In this document: in pieces, positions 1 to 7,842 of the stretch
Position numbering within the stretch: position 1 is the first letter of the stretch
How the letters are laid out: each line of letters starts with the position of its first letter
Notes under the pieces: model-generated
Seen by the model: the letters and a program-made list of their open reading frames with translations, nothing else
Database searches by the model: none
What the model was told of the DNA's origin: nothing
Assembly (NCBI RefSeq): GCF_010977575.1
Contig: NZ_CP048812.1
Location: 4,278,001 to 4,342,000, forward strand
Source of the DNA: Halomonas socia
Lineage (GTDB): Bacteria > Pseudomonadota > Gammaproteobacteria > Pseudomonadales > Halomonadaceae
DNA length: 64,000 bases
Direction of reading: 5' to 3'
Made by a program: the position numbers and the translations under genes

Positions 1-151
1 GTGACAGGGCATCGCCCTCGCCACGCAGCACTGCCCACAGCATCTCCGGGGCCACGCTGGCACTGCCTACGGCAAGCGAAAGCCCCAGCGCGGCACAACC
101 ACCCAGCGCCAGCACCGCCAGCGGCAGCCACATGCCACGGCCCGCAAACAT
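1..151 (-). CDS. btuC: FecCD-family ABC transporter permease, N-terminal part (BtuC-like), cut by window edge
   Basis: This is the first 50 codons of an inner-membrane permease of the FecCD/BtuC family, which moves corrinoids or siderophores across the inner membrane. The visible part has a hydrophobic first helix (about residues 7-27) followed by the family-typical stretch SLAVGSASVAPEMLW. It starts 16 bp after the stop of the periplasmic binding protein gene and points the same way, so it is the third gene of a btuB-btuF-btuC transcript. The rest lies outside the window. The cobalamin assignment comes from the upstream riboswitch and btuB; from the fragment alone a siderophore permease is equally possible. 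Confidence 0.7.
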   Translation of the reverse strand, partial: MFAGRGMWLPLAVLALGGCAALGLSLAVGSASVAPEMLWAVLRGEGDALS

Positions 152-167
152 TGGGTGTGCGCCCAGC

Positions 168-1070
168 TCAGCGGCGGCCACGCGCCACCTCGAGCTTCTC
201 GCAGAGGATTCGGCTGCCTTCCAGCAGCCGCGGCGTGGGGCGCTGAATCAGCGACGGCGGCACAAAGAACAGGTTGTCGCGCTCCACCGCCGCCAGGCCG
301 GGATACTGCTGCCAGTGGGTCAGCCAGTGGCGGTTCTCTTCGCCCATGCCGCCGGCGACGATAACCTCCGGGTCGGCGGCCAGCACGGCTTCGTCGTCGA
401 TGCGCGGCACCAGACGCGACAGCTCGCCGAACACATTGACCCCGCCGCATAGCCGCACCACTTCGCCGATCAGGTGCTCATCGTTGACGCTCATCAGCGG
501 CTCGTCCCAGACCTGATAGAAGGTCGCCACCGGCTCGGCATCGGCGTACTCATCGGCCAGCGCCGCCATCGCGGCGCGGAACTCGGCAGCCACCGCATCG
601 CCCTGCGCCTCGCTGCCCGCCAGCCGCGCCAGGCGCTCGATGGTCGTGGCCACGCTATCGACGCTGCGCGGCTCGATATAGAACACCGGTACACCCAGCG
701 CCTCGATGGTCTCCAACTGCTCGATCGGGTTACCGGTGACCCAGCCGATCACCAGGTCCGGTTCGAGGGAGACCAACGTCTCCAGATCGACCCGGGTATG
801 GCTGCCTACCGAAGTGACCTCCCGTGCCTCCGGCGGGTAGTCGCTGTAAGAGACCACTGCCACTACCCGGTCACCACCGCCGGCGGCCCAGGTCAGCTCG
901 GTAGCGCCAGGAGAGAGCGTGGCGATCCGGCTTGCCGGCGCCGCCAGGCACACCTCGCGGTCGCGGTCATCGACCACGCAGACGGGGTCTGCCTGGGCTG
1001 AGGCTCCCCACCACGGGAAGAGCGCCAGCGCGAGCCCGGCTAGCCGGCCGAGCAAACGCCTACCGCCCAA
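168..1070 (-). CDS. btuF: Cobalamin-binding periplasmic protein (BtuF-like)
   Basis: This is a periplasmic substrate-binding protein of the helical-backbone class used by BtuCD and Fe-siderophore importers. After a signal peptide (hydrophobic run LAGLALALF, cleavage near GASAQA) comes the N-lobe with RIATLSPGATELTWAAG, then LVIGWVTGNP, and the long bridging helix. The open frame extends to 1160 inside btuB. I chose the TTG at 1070 because it gives a compact signal peptide and only an 11-bp overlap with btuB; GTG at 1094 or upstream ATGs are alternatives, and none has a strong ribosome site. Its position between btuB and a FecCD permease supports corrinoid binding. Confidence is high for the family and moderate for the start. 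Confidence 0.85.
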   Translation of the reverse strand: MGGRRLLGRLAGLALALFPWWGASAQADPVCVVDDRDREVCLAAPASRIATLSPGATELTWAAGGGDRVVAVVSYSDYPPEAREVTSVGSHTRVDLETLVSLEPDLVIGWVTGNPIEQLETIEALGVPVFYIEPRSVDSVATTIERLARLAGSEAQGDAVAAEFRAAMAALADEYADAEPVATFYQVWDEPLMSVNDEHLIGEVVRLCGGVNVFGELSRLVPRIDDEAVLAADPEVIVAGGMGEENRHWLTHWQQYPGLAAVERDNLFFVPPSLIQRPTPRLLEGSRILCEKLEVARGRR

Positions 1071-2883
1071 AGTGGACGCTGACAAAGGCAGCACGGCCGG
1101 CGCTGAGATAATCATCGCCATCGAAGAAGCGAGTCGTGACGTAGTCCTTATCAAGTGCATTCTCCACGGTCAGGCGTGCCGACCACAGCGGGGCAAATTG
1201 CCAGCCGGCGCGCAGATTGACCAGTCCGTAGCCGCCGATCCGCTCTTCATTGTCGGCATCGTTGTAGCGATGATTCTGCACGATCCAGGAGCCGCCCAGC
1301 GACCAGTCGCCCAGCTCGCGGTCGGCATCGAGGCGCAGGCTCTGCGAGGCACGCCGCTGGATACGCTTGCCCGTGGCACGATTTTCCGGATCGCTGTAGG
1401 TCAGCGCCGCCGCCAACGTCCAGTCGTCGAGTTCGGCCCCAGCGGAGAGCTCGATGCCACGAATACGCGTGGTGGGGATATTGGTCGTCACATCGCCGCG
1501 CTGGCCAGCGATCAGGTTGTCGATATCGGTTTGATAAAGCGCCGTATCCCAGAACCAGCTTGCATACTGACCGCGAACCCCAAGCTCGATCGTTTCGGAC
1601 GTCTCCGCCTCCAGGTCGGGATTGCCAAAGCCCGGGAAGTAGAGATCATTGAAACTCGGTGCCTTGAACGCCGTGCCGTAGCTTGCGCGCAGCGTATGCC
1701 GGTCATCGAGATCATAGCCCAGCACCAGGCTGCCGGTGACTTCCTCACCATAGCTCTCATTATCGTCATAACGCAGACTGGCCTGTACTGCAAAGGGCGC
1801 GAAGTCAAGCAGTCCCTGGGCAAATACCGCGGTATTGTCGCGGCTATCGACGGCGTAGTCGTTGCTGCCTGAGACTTCATCCTCGCTGTACTCGGCGCCA
1901 GCGATCAGCTCATGCATGCCGAAGCTGAGGGTATTCTGCCAGCGCAGCGTCTGGGTGCGTGTATCGATGCTGGAATCGCCGAAGTCATCGAAGGAATCCA
2001 GCTCGTCGCGCGCCTCGCTGAGCGTCAGCCGGCTGGTCCACTGCTGGGTGACGGGAAGCTCGGCGTAGATCCCGGCCACCTGCTGGACGAAATCGCTCTC
2101 GCCGCCGTCGAACTCGTTGCTGCCGCGGGCGCGCAGCGCCAGAACGCCAACCTCACTCCCACCGTCAAAGGTGTGCGACATACGCGCCAGTGCCGAGGTA
2201 TTGTCGTAGCCCTTGTCCTCACCGCCGCGACGCACCGGCGTGCCGTCGGTAGAGAAGTGGCTGCCGGCGAAGCTGTAGCGGGTGCCACCCTCGCTGCCCG
2301 AGAAGCCGGCGCTGTAACGCTGGGTATTGAAGGAGCCACCGCCCGCCGAGATACGCGGATGCGGGCCATCCTCCTCGGCGTCGTGGGTAAACAGCTGCAC
2401 CACGCCGCCCACGGCATCGGCGCCATACAGGCTGCCGCGGGGGCCGCGCACGATCTCGGCGCGCTGGAACATGCGCGGGTCGAGGTAGTGCCAGGCGGCA
2501 CCGCCGGTGGTCGCCGAGCGCAGGCGAATGCCGTCGATCAGCAGCACGTTCTGATCGTTACCGGTGCCACGCAGATAGACACTGCTGTTCTTGCCGAAAC
2601 TGCCGTTGGAGGTCGTATCCACGCCCGGCTGGCCGCGCAGCAGATCGGTCACGCTGGTGGGGTCCTGACGACGCAGGGTGGCTTCATCGAGCACGGTGAC
2701 CGAGGAGAGGCTCTGGTCGGCGGTGCGCGGCGCCAGCGCTGCGGTCACCACCACCGGATTGAGCTGTGGCGCTTCGCTTGCGTCGGCGCCTTGCGAAGCC
2801 GTTGATGGCTGAGCCTGTACGGCCAGCGGCAGCGCGGCCAGGGCGAAGGCCGCCAGGCCACGGGAGGAGAGTTCGACGTTCAT
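1060..2883 (-). CDS. btuB: TonB-dependent vitamin B12 outer-membrane receptor
   Basis: This 607-residue outer-membrane barrel imports corrinoids using energy from TonB. It has a signal peptide ending near VQA, a TonB-box-like region (about residues 40-48, NPVVVTAAL), and a plug domain with TDLLRGQPGVDTTSNGSFGK and IRGPRGSLYGADAVGG-type sequence (here IVRGPRGSLYGADAVGG). A 22-strand barrel follows, ending in the aromatic-rich C-terminus FVSVHFGR. Length and plug motifs match BtuB. A cobalamin riboswitch lies in its leader, so expression should fall when B12 is plentiful. The leader also holds a small perfect hairpin at 2899-2918, just ahead of the ribosome site. Confidence 0.93.
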   Translation of the reverse strand: MNVELSSRGLAAFALAALPLAVQAQPSTASQGADASEAPQLNPVVVTAALAPRTADQSLSSVTVLDEATLRRQDPTSVTDLLRGQPGVDTTSNGSFGKNSSVYLRGTGNDQNVLLIDGIRLRSATTGGAAWHYLDPRMFQRAEIVRGPRGSLYGADAVGGVVQLFTHDAEEDGPHPRISAGGGSFNTQRYSAGFSGSEGGTRYSFAGSHFSTDGTPVRRGGEDKGYDNTSALARMSHTFDGGSEVGVLALRARGSNEFDGGESDFVQQVAGIYAELPVTQQWTSRLTLSEARDELDSFDDFGDSSIDTRTQTLRWQNTLSFGMHELIAGAEYSEDEVSGSNDYAVDSRDNTAVFAQGLLDFAPFAVQASLRYDDNESYGEEVTGSLVLGYDLDDRHTLRASYGTAFKAPSFNDLYFPGFGNPDLEAETSETIELGVRGQYASWFWDTALYQTDIDNLIAGQRGDVTTNIPTTRIRGIELSAGAELDDWTLAAALTYSDPENRATGKRIQRRASQSLRLDADRELGDWSLGGSWIVQNHRYNDADNEERIGGYGLVNLRAGWQFAPLWSARLTVENALDKDYVTTRFFDGDDYLSAGRAAFVSVHFGR

Positions 2884-3026
2884 GGAAGTCCCTTGCTCGC
2901 CGTGCTCACCCGCACGGCGTCATGTTTTTTTGCGCCGGGACGAAGCACAACAGCGGGACAAGGAGAGCACACGGGGAACCGACCCAGCCCAGCGATTGCC
3001 CACCGCAACCCGGCATGATGCTCTCG

Positions 3027-3222
3027 GGCCGGTATCCGGGCTGACGAGCTGAGGCCTCTATGCGCCTTCTCGAACGTCGCCTTCCCATGCCCAAGCGGGC
3101 ACAGTGGCATATCGACGGTCGTTGACTCGATCACCGTTGCGGGGGCAGCGTCGGAATGGCGGATTGCTTGGAAAGCATCGCCCACCGACTTCCCGTTTAA
3201 CTGGCAGTGCGCTCACTGCCAG
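3027..3222 (-). promoter_or_regulatory. Cobalamin (adenosylcobalamin) riboswitch in the btuB leader
   Basis: Read on the minus strand the leader shows the hallmarks of the cobalamin riboswitch in order: GTTAAACGGGAAGTCGGTG, then the B12-box core GACGCTGCCCCCGCAACGGTGA (positions about 3129-3150), and the closing element GTCAGCCCGGATACCGGCC (3027-3045). A perfect hairpin (3201-3222) lies at the 5' boundary. About 140 nt separate it from the btuB start. I see no U-tract terminator between them, so control at the ribosome site is more likely than termination. Confidence 0.9.
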
Positions 3223-3239
3223 CACCTGAGAGTGGCGCT

Positions 3240-3268
3240 AAGCTAGCAATGCGCTTGGCAAAGGTCAA
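3240..3268 (-). promoter_or_regulatory. Sigma-70 promoter for riboswitch-btuB
   Basis: On the minus strand TTGACC (3263-3268) is followed after exactly 17 bp by TAGCTT (3240-3245). Transcription would start near 3233, a few bases before the first riboswitch hairpin. The rest of the spacer between this site and the cob operon end (about 3269-3432) shows no gene that I can support. Confidence 0.6.
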
Positions 3269-3432
3269 TTCGTGGCGGGTGGTCCACTGGGTTAGCGAAG
3301 TCGCCTTGGGAAGGGACGCCGGGGACAGGCCGAAGAGGAGGTTTGCGCCATGGATGGCGCAATGTAGCGCCCAGGGATGGGTTTACAGCGCCTCCTCGCA
3401 GGCCTGTCGCCGGATCAGTCCCGGAGGCGCCA

Positions 3433-3870
3433 CTATCCTATCGGCATCTCTCGAGTATCCAACCTTCGATGGAGGCCGTGGCGCACATACCAGACCCGTT
3501 CGCAGCGCACCGCGGCATCCTGGGCCAGCCAGCCATTGAGATCGCGCAAGCGGCGCCGCGCGGCACCCATCGGCACGATGCCACGCCCCATCTCCGCGAC
3601 GATCAGCACCACCTGGGCGGCCCGCTTGGCCTCGGCGGCCAGCAGGGCGTCGAGGCGCTCGGCCAGCGCCAGGCGCAGGGCGTCATCGTCTTCCGCCCCA
3701 CGCTCGACCGCCGCCTCGATCCAGTCCGCCCAGCCGCTCACGACCAGCCGCTCACCCGATGCTGGCAGCATTGCGTCCGCGGCACCCAGCAGATGCCAGC
3801 GCGCCTGCGGGTACCAGCCTCGGACTAGCTCGCGCTTGCCGGCGCAGGCACCGCCGATGACCAGCTGCAT
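3433..3870 (-). CDS. Divergent second CobU-like protein
   Basis: This 145-residue protein is related to the CobU adenosylcobinamide kinase/guanylyltransferase. The N-terminus MQLVIGGACAGKRELV lines up with the CobU P-loop, and EMGRGIVPMGAARRRLRDLN lines up with the conserved central segment. Two key features are missing: the P-loop ends in Lys-Arg instead of Lys-Ser/Thr, and there is no counterpart of the guanylylated-His motif that the full CobU at 5179-5712 has (RHRVERGSGW). The start at 3870 follows a strong GGAGGGGAG ribosome site and lies 46 bp inside the preceding phosphatase gene. As last gene of the cob operon it probably serves corrinoid metabolism; its activity is unknown. Confidence 0.7.
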   Translation of the reverse strand: MQLVIGGACAGKRELVRGWYPQARWHLLGAADAMLPASGERLVVSGWADWIEAAVERGAEDDDALRLALAERLDALLAAEAKRAAQVVLIVAEMGRGIVPMGAARRRLRDLNGWLAQDAAVRCERVWYVRHGLHRRLDTREMPIG

Positions 3871-4475
3871 TGCCACTCCCCTCCCTGCTTGTCGAACATG
3901 AAACGCCGCCCCTCGGCCTGGGCGACGCTGCCATCCCAGAAGTCGATGGCCTCGAAGCGACGCCGCAGCTCGCGGATCACCCCGCCGTGGGTCACCACCA
4001 GCACCCGCTGCCAGGCGTGCACCTCGGCGGCCTCGAGCAGCTCGGCGAGCCAGGCGTCCAACCGTGCGCGCAGCGCGGCAGCCGACTCCCCCTCGGGTGG
4101 CGCCTGCTCGCCCTGGCTGTCGATCCAGGCGCGATAGGCCGGCAGGTCCTTGAGCTGGTCGTAGCACTTGCCCTCGTAAGCACCGAAGTCCATCTCGCGC
4201 AGCCGCGGCTCGACGTAGAGCATGGTATCGTTCTCGCAACCTTCCAGCGCATGCGCCAGGGTCTGCCGACAGCGGCTCAGGTCACTGGAGTAGACCGCAT
4301 CGAACGGCTGCTCGGCCTCATAGGCGCGTAAGTCATCGCGCAAGCGGTCGAGGCCCGGCACGGCATCCGGCAGCAGCAGCGGAATATCGCGCTGGCCCTG
4401 GTAGCGACGCTCGATGTTCCAGGCCGTCAGCCCGTGACGGACGACAGTGATAGCCAAACGACCAGCAGCAGCCAT
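3825..4475 (-). CDS. cobC: Histidine phosphatase family, alpha-ribazole phosphatase (CobC type)
   Basis: This 216-residue cytoplasmic phosphatase removes the 5'-phosphate from alpha-ribazole phosphate or adenosylcobalamin phosphate in the nucleotide-loop pathway. It has the RHG motif of the branch (VVRHGLTAWN, about residues 11-20) with the phosphorylated His, the Glu-containing REMDFGAYEGK segment and the second catalytic His in VVTHGGV. I chose ATG 4475 because GGGAGGAGAACT precedes it; it overlaps the 3' end of cobS by 49 bp. Position between cobS and the CobU-like gene supports the B12 role; sequence alone cannot exclude a general phosphoglycerate-mutase-like phosphatase. Confidence 0.85.
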   Translation of the reverse strand: MAAAGRLAITVVRHGLTAWNIERRYQGQRDIPLLLPDAVPGLDRLRDDLRAYEAEQPFDAVYSSDLSRCRQTLAHALEGCENDTMLYVEPRLREMDFGAYEGKCYDQLKDLPAYRAWIDSQGEQAPPEGESAAALRARLDAWLAELLEAAEVHAWQRVLVVTHGGVIRELRRRFEAIDFWDGSVAQAEGRRFMFDKQGGEWQCSWSSAVPAPASAS

Positions 4476-5182
4476 AGTTCTCCTCCCTCGATGGCGGCAC
4501 CGACGATATCGCCATTGATGCCCTTGAAAGCGCGTATGATCAGCGCGCCGTATGACAACAGAAAGACCAGCAGCGCCCCCAGCGAGAGAACCCAGCCAGG
4601 CGTCAGCCACCACAGCAACGCCAGCGGTAGCATCGAGAGCAGCAGGTCGCGATGACCGAGATGCTGCTGCCAGGCCCAGGCCAGGCCTTCCTGACGCGCC
4701 ACCGGCACCTGTACCAGCAGCGCCACCGCCGCCAGCCGCCCCAACCCCAGCACCGCCACCAGCCAGATCAGGCCAATGCCGGCCTCCAGCCAGGCCCACA
4801 GCAGCGCCCCCTTCCATGCCAGTTGGAACAGCAGCGCAATGATCGCGAAGCTGCCGACATGGGGATCCTTCATGATCGCCCAACGCTTCTCCAGCGGGGT
4901 ATTGCTGCCGAGTGCATCGGCCACGTCCATCAACCCGTCCAGGTGCAGCCCCCCGGACAGCGCCACCCACAGGCTGAGCAGCAGCAGCGCCAGCAGCGGC
5001 GCCGGCAGCCCGGCAAAGAGCTGCCCCGCCGCGGCCAGCATGGCGCCCAGCAGCATGCCCACCAGCGGGTAGCAGCGCACCGCCCAGCGGCTGGTGGCAG
5101 GCGTCCAGGGGCAGGCGACCGGGATCGGCACCCGGGTCAGGAACTGCAGCGCCAGCAGCAGCCCGTCGAACGCTGGCGTCAT
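4427..5182 (-). CDS. cobS: Adenosylcobinamide-GDP ribazoletransferase
   Basis: CobS is the inner-membrane enzyme that joins adenosylcobinamide-GDP to alpha-ribazole (phosphate), giving adenosylcobalamin (phosphate). The 251-residue protein is strongly hydrophobic with several membrane segments and carries the family motif GGLHLDGLMDVADALGS with its acidic residues, followed by RWAIMKDPHVGSF. I chose ATG 5182, which overlaps the cobU stop as ATGA; the open frame runs six codons further upstream. The tight overlap implies translational coupling within the cob operon. Confidence 0.93.
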   Translation of the reverse strand: MTPAFDGLLLALQFLTRVPIPVACPWTPATSRWAVRCYPLVGMLLGAMLAAAGQLFAGLPAPLLALLLLSLWVALSGGLHLDGLMDVADALGSNTPLEKRWAIMKDPHVGSFAIIALLFQLAWKGALLWAWLEAGIGLIWLVAVLGLGRLAAVALLVQVPVARQEGLAWAWQQHLGHRDLLLSMLPLALLWWLTPGWVLSLGALLVFLLSYGALIIRAFKGINGDIVGAAIEGGELWLLLVVWLSLSSVTG

Positions 5183-5712
5183 GGCAGGCTCCCCTTCCAC
5201 ACCTGGGGCAGGCCGGCGATCACCTGGATCACCACATCGGCCTCGGCCGCCAGTTGGCGGTGGGCGGCCTGCAGCAGCGCCAGATAGCGCCAGCTGAGCT
5301 CATCTTCCGGCGGCATGCCCTCATTGAGATCGTTGGAGACGACGACCAGATCGATATCCCGCGCCCGGGCTTTCGCCAGGGTGCGCGCCAGCAGCGCCGT
5401 GGCCTCGGCCTGATCAAGGGAGCTGCCAAACAGCACCCGGCTGGCCCACAGCGTCAGGCAGTCGAGCAGCACCACGCTGCCGGCGTCGACCTCGGCCAGG
5501 GCGGTATCCAGCGCCAGCGGCGCCTCTAGCGTGACCCAGCCGCTGCCGCGCTCGACGCGATGCCGGGCAATACGCGCGGCCATCTCGCCATCGTCCGCGC
5601 TGGCGGTGGCCAGGTAGTAGCGCGCTCCGTCGCGCTGCTGCCAGCGGCGCACCAGCGCTTCGCCGTAGGCGCTCTTGCCTGAGCGGGCACCGCCGCTGAC
5701 GAAGGCAATCAT
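5179..5712 (-). CDS. cobU: Bifunctional adenosylcobinamide kinase / guanylyltransferase
   Basis: CobU phosphorylates adenosylcobinamide and then transfers GMP to it, preparing the substrate of CobS. The 177-residue protein has the P-loop SGGARSGKS at residues 6-14, the His motif RHRVERGSGW that carries the guanylyl group, LLDCLTLW, and the C-terminal VIAGLPQVWKG. All expected catalytic features are present, in contrast to the truncated relative at 3433-3870. Its start overlaps the stop of the preceding gene by ATGA and its own stop overlaps the cobS start, so it sits in the middle of a translationally coupled run. Confidence 0.94.
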   Translation of the reverse strand: MIAFVSGGARSGKSAYGEALVRRWQQRDGARYYLATASADDGEMAARIARHRVERGSGWVTLEAPLALDTALAEVDAGSVVLLDCLTLWASRVLFGSSLDQAEATALLARTLAKARARDIDLVVVSNDLNEGMPPEDELSWRYLALLQAAHRQLAAEADVVIQVIAGLPQVWKGSLP

Positions 5713-6824
5713 GGTTGCCTCCAGGCGGCGAGCACCTCCAGCAGTTGGCGATTGGCGTCGCGCTCGCCCAGCGCCACGCGCAGCCAGCCGCCGTCGAGGC
5801 CGGCGAAGTTATGGGTGTGCCTTGCCAGCAGGCCGTGAGCGAGCAGATGTGCGAACAGCGGATCGGCGCTGCCCGGGCCAGCTGCGACGTGAGGGTCGCG
5901 CAGCAGCAGGAAGTTGGCCTCCGTCACCGGCGCCTCGAAGCCTAGACTCGCCACGCCGCTCTGCAGCCTGGGACGCTCGGCGTCGAGCCAGGCCCGCGTC
6001 TGGCGCTGGTAGTGGTGATCTTCCAGCAATGGCGCCACCAGGTCGGCGGCCAGGGCATTGACGCTCCACGGCAGTTGGCACTCGGCGGCGCATGCCACGC
6101 TGTCGGCGCTACCGAGCAGATAGCCCAGGCGTAGCCCGGGCAAGGCGTAGTACTTGGTCAACGAACGCAGCAGCAGCAGGTTGGGGTAGTCCGCCAGCAG
6201 CGGCGTCAGGCGCTCGTCGTCTGCGCTGAAATCGACGAAGGCTTCGTCTACCACCAGCCGGCAGCCGTGGGTCAATCCGCCGCGCAGCAGCGCCTCGACT
6301 TGGGTGCGCGGCACCAGGGTGCCGCTCGGGTTGTTAGGCCGGCACAGCCAGAGCAGGTCGGCATGGCGCATGGCCGCAGCGGCGGCTTGAAGGTCGAAGA
6401 AGAAGTCCGGCTCCGGCAGTCTCAGCCGTTCGATGCCGACGCCGTAGTGGCGGCAGGCCCGGGCGTACTCGCCGAAGGTCGGCTCGACGATCACCCCGCG
6501 CTGGCCGGCGTGCAGCGCAGCGGCGAGAAAGATCGCTTCAGCGCCGCCGTTGGTCAGCAGCACCTGGGCCGGGGCCAGCCCTTCACGCGCGGCGATGGCC
6601 TGGCGGGCCTGGCGGTAGTCGGGGTCCGGGTAGCGCGCCAGGGCCGGCAGGGTCGCGCGCAGCTGCGCCTCCAGCCAGGGCGGTGGGCCCAGCGGGTTGA
6701 TATTGGCGCTGAGGTCGCAGAGCGGCCGGCCCGGGGCAAGCCCATGGCGGCGCGCCAGCTCGACAAAGGCATCGGGCTGGCCGCCGTGGCGCGGCCAGGC
6801 CGCGGCGCCCGTCGCATCGGTCAT
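5709..6824 (-). CDS. cobD: Threonine-phosphate decarboxylase, PLP enzyme (CobD/CobC type)
   Basis: This is a fold-type I PLP enzyme of the histidinol-phosphate-aminotransferase-like family that decarboxylates L-threonine-phosphate to (R)-1-amino-2-propanol phosphate, the linker of the nucleotide loop. Visible motifs are HGG...LARRHG near the start, DLSANINPLGPP, LTNGGAEAIF, RPNNPSGT, DEAFVDF and SLTKYYALPGLRLGYL, whose Lys binds PLP. I chose ATG 6824, which overlaps the cbiB stop as ATGA; ATG 6830 two codons upstream is also possible, with GGGAGAGAT ahead of both. About 371 residues, normal for the family. Partner of cbiB, which attaches the product. Confidence 0.9.
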   Translation of the reverse strand: MTDATGAAAWPRHGGQPDAFVELARRHGLAPGRPLCDLSANINPLGPPPWLEAQLRATLPALARYPDPDYRQARQAIAAREGLAPAQVLLTNGGAEAIFLAAALHAGQRGVIVEPTFGEYARACRHYGVGIERLRLPEPDFFFDLQAAAAAMRHADLLWLCRPNNPSGTLVPRTQVEALLRGGLTHGCRLVVDEAFVDFSADDERLTPLLADYPNLLLLRSLTKYYALPGLRLGYLLGSADSVACAAECQLPWSVNALAADLVAPLLEDHHYQRQTRAWLDAERPRLQSGVASLGFEAPVTEANFLLLRDPHVAAGPGSADPLFAHLLAHGLLARHTHNFAGLDGGWLRVALGERDANRQLLEVLAAWRQP

Positions 6825-7831
6825 GTGCATATCTCTCCCAGCAGCAGCAGCGACGTTAGCATAAGCAGCAGGCTCACCACCCAACCACCGTGCATCAAGC
6901 GTATCGCAGCGCCGATATCCGCCGCGCACAGCGGCCGATGCGGGCTGCCCAGGGTTGCGCGATGCGACACCTCGCCGGCGTAGTAATTGACACCACCCAG
7001 CTGCACGCCGAGCAGGTTGGCCACCATCGCCTCCGGCCAGCCGGCATTGGGGCTGGGATGGCGCGGCGCCTCACGACGGGTGGCGGCCAGCGCTCCGCGT
7101 TGCCGCCATACGCTGGGCATCCACCAGGACGACAGCCAGATCGCCAAGGCGGTGAGCCGCGCCGCCGGCCAGTTGGCCAGGTCGTCGAGTCGCGCCGAGG
7201 CCCAGCCGAAGTCGGCGTAGCGGGCGTTGCGATAGCCGACCATGGAGTCGAGGGTGTTCACCGCCTTGTAGGCCAGCGCCAGCGGCGCACCGCCGATCAG
7301 CGCCCAGAACAGCGGCGCGGTAATGCCATCGACGCTGTTCTCAGCAACGGTCTCGACGGCGCCGCGGGCGATTTCGCTCTCATCCAGCGCCTGGGTGTCG
7401 CGCCCCACGATCATGGCCAGCGCCCGGCGCGCCGCTGGCAGGTCTCCCTCGGCAAGTGGTGCCGCCACCGCGCGACCGGCGTCGGCCAGGCCCTTGATCG
7501 CCAGGCAGCTCCACAGCAGCCATAGCTCAGCAGCCCAGCCAAGCCAGGGGTGCAGCCACCCCAGCAGGGTGAGCAGCGCCCAACCGACGGCATAGGCGCC
7601 CACTACCACCAGCGCGGTCATCAACGCCCCAAGGCGGCGGCGCGATGCAGCCGGGCCGTGGTTCCAGCGCGCCTCCAGCCAGGCGATGGCACGCCCGATA
7701 CCTACCACCGGATGCGGCAGGCGCCGCGGGTCCCCTGCAAGCAGATCGAGGATGATCGCCGCCAACAGCAGGCCCAGGCCGGCGAGGGTCAAGGGCACGG
7801 CGAGCGCGCCGGGCAGCAGCCAGTCCGACAT
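6821..7831 (-). CDS. cbiB: Adenosylcobinamide-phosphate synthase
   Basis: CbiB is an integral membrane enzyme that couples aminopropanol (phosphate) to adenosylcobyric acid. The 336-residue protein has several membrane helices and the conserved segments LDLLAGDPRRLPHPVVGIGR, VGRDTQALDESEIARGAVETVAENSVDG (positions about 7326-7410 carry this), MVGYRNARYADFGWASARLDD and the C-terminal YYAGEVSHRATLG-like region. It begins 11 bp after cobT and its stop overlaps the decarboxylase start. With cobD present, the operon can use cobyric acid as well as cobinamide. Confidence 0.92.
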   Translation of the reverse strand: MSDWLLPGALAVPLTLAGLGLLLAAIILDLLAGDPRRLPHPVVGIGRAIAWLEARWNHGPAASRRRLGALMTALVVVGAYAVGWALLTLLGWLHPWLGWAAELWLLWSCLAIKGLADAGRAVAAPLAEGDLPAARRALAMIVGRDTQALDESEIARGAVETVAENSVDGITAPLFWALIGGAPLALAYKAVNTLDSMVGYRNARYADFGWASARLDDLANWPAARLTALAIWLSSWWMPSVWRQRGALAATRREAPRHPSPNAGWPEAMVANLLGVQLGGVNYYAGEVSHRATLGSPHRPLCAADIGAAIRLMHGGWVVSLLLMLTSLLLLGEICT

Positions 7832-7842
7832 GCGCGAGCCTC

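Noticed and set aside
1912-2805. Long plus-strand open frame opposite btuB
   Set aside because: It is the antisense of a well-supported TonB receptor gene and encodes no recognisable domain; high GC makes such shadows common.
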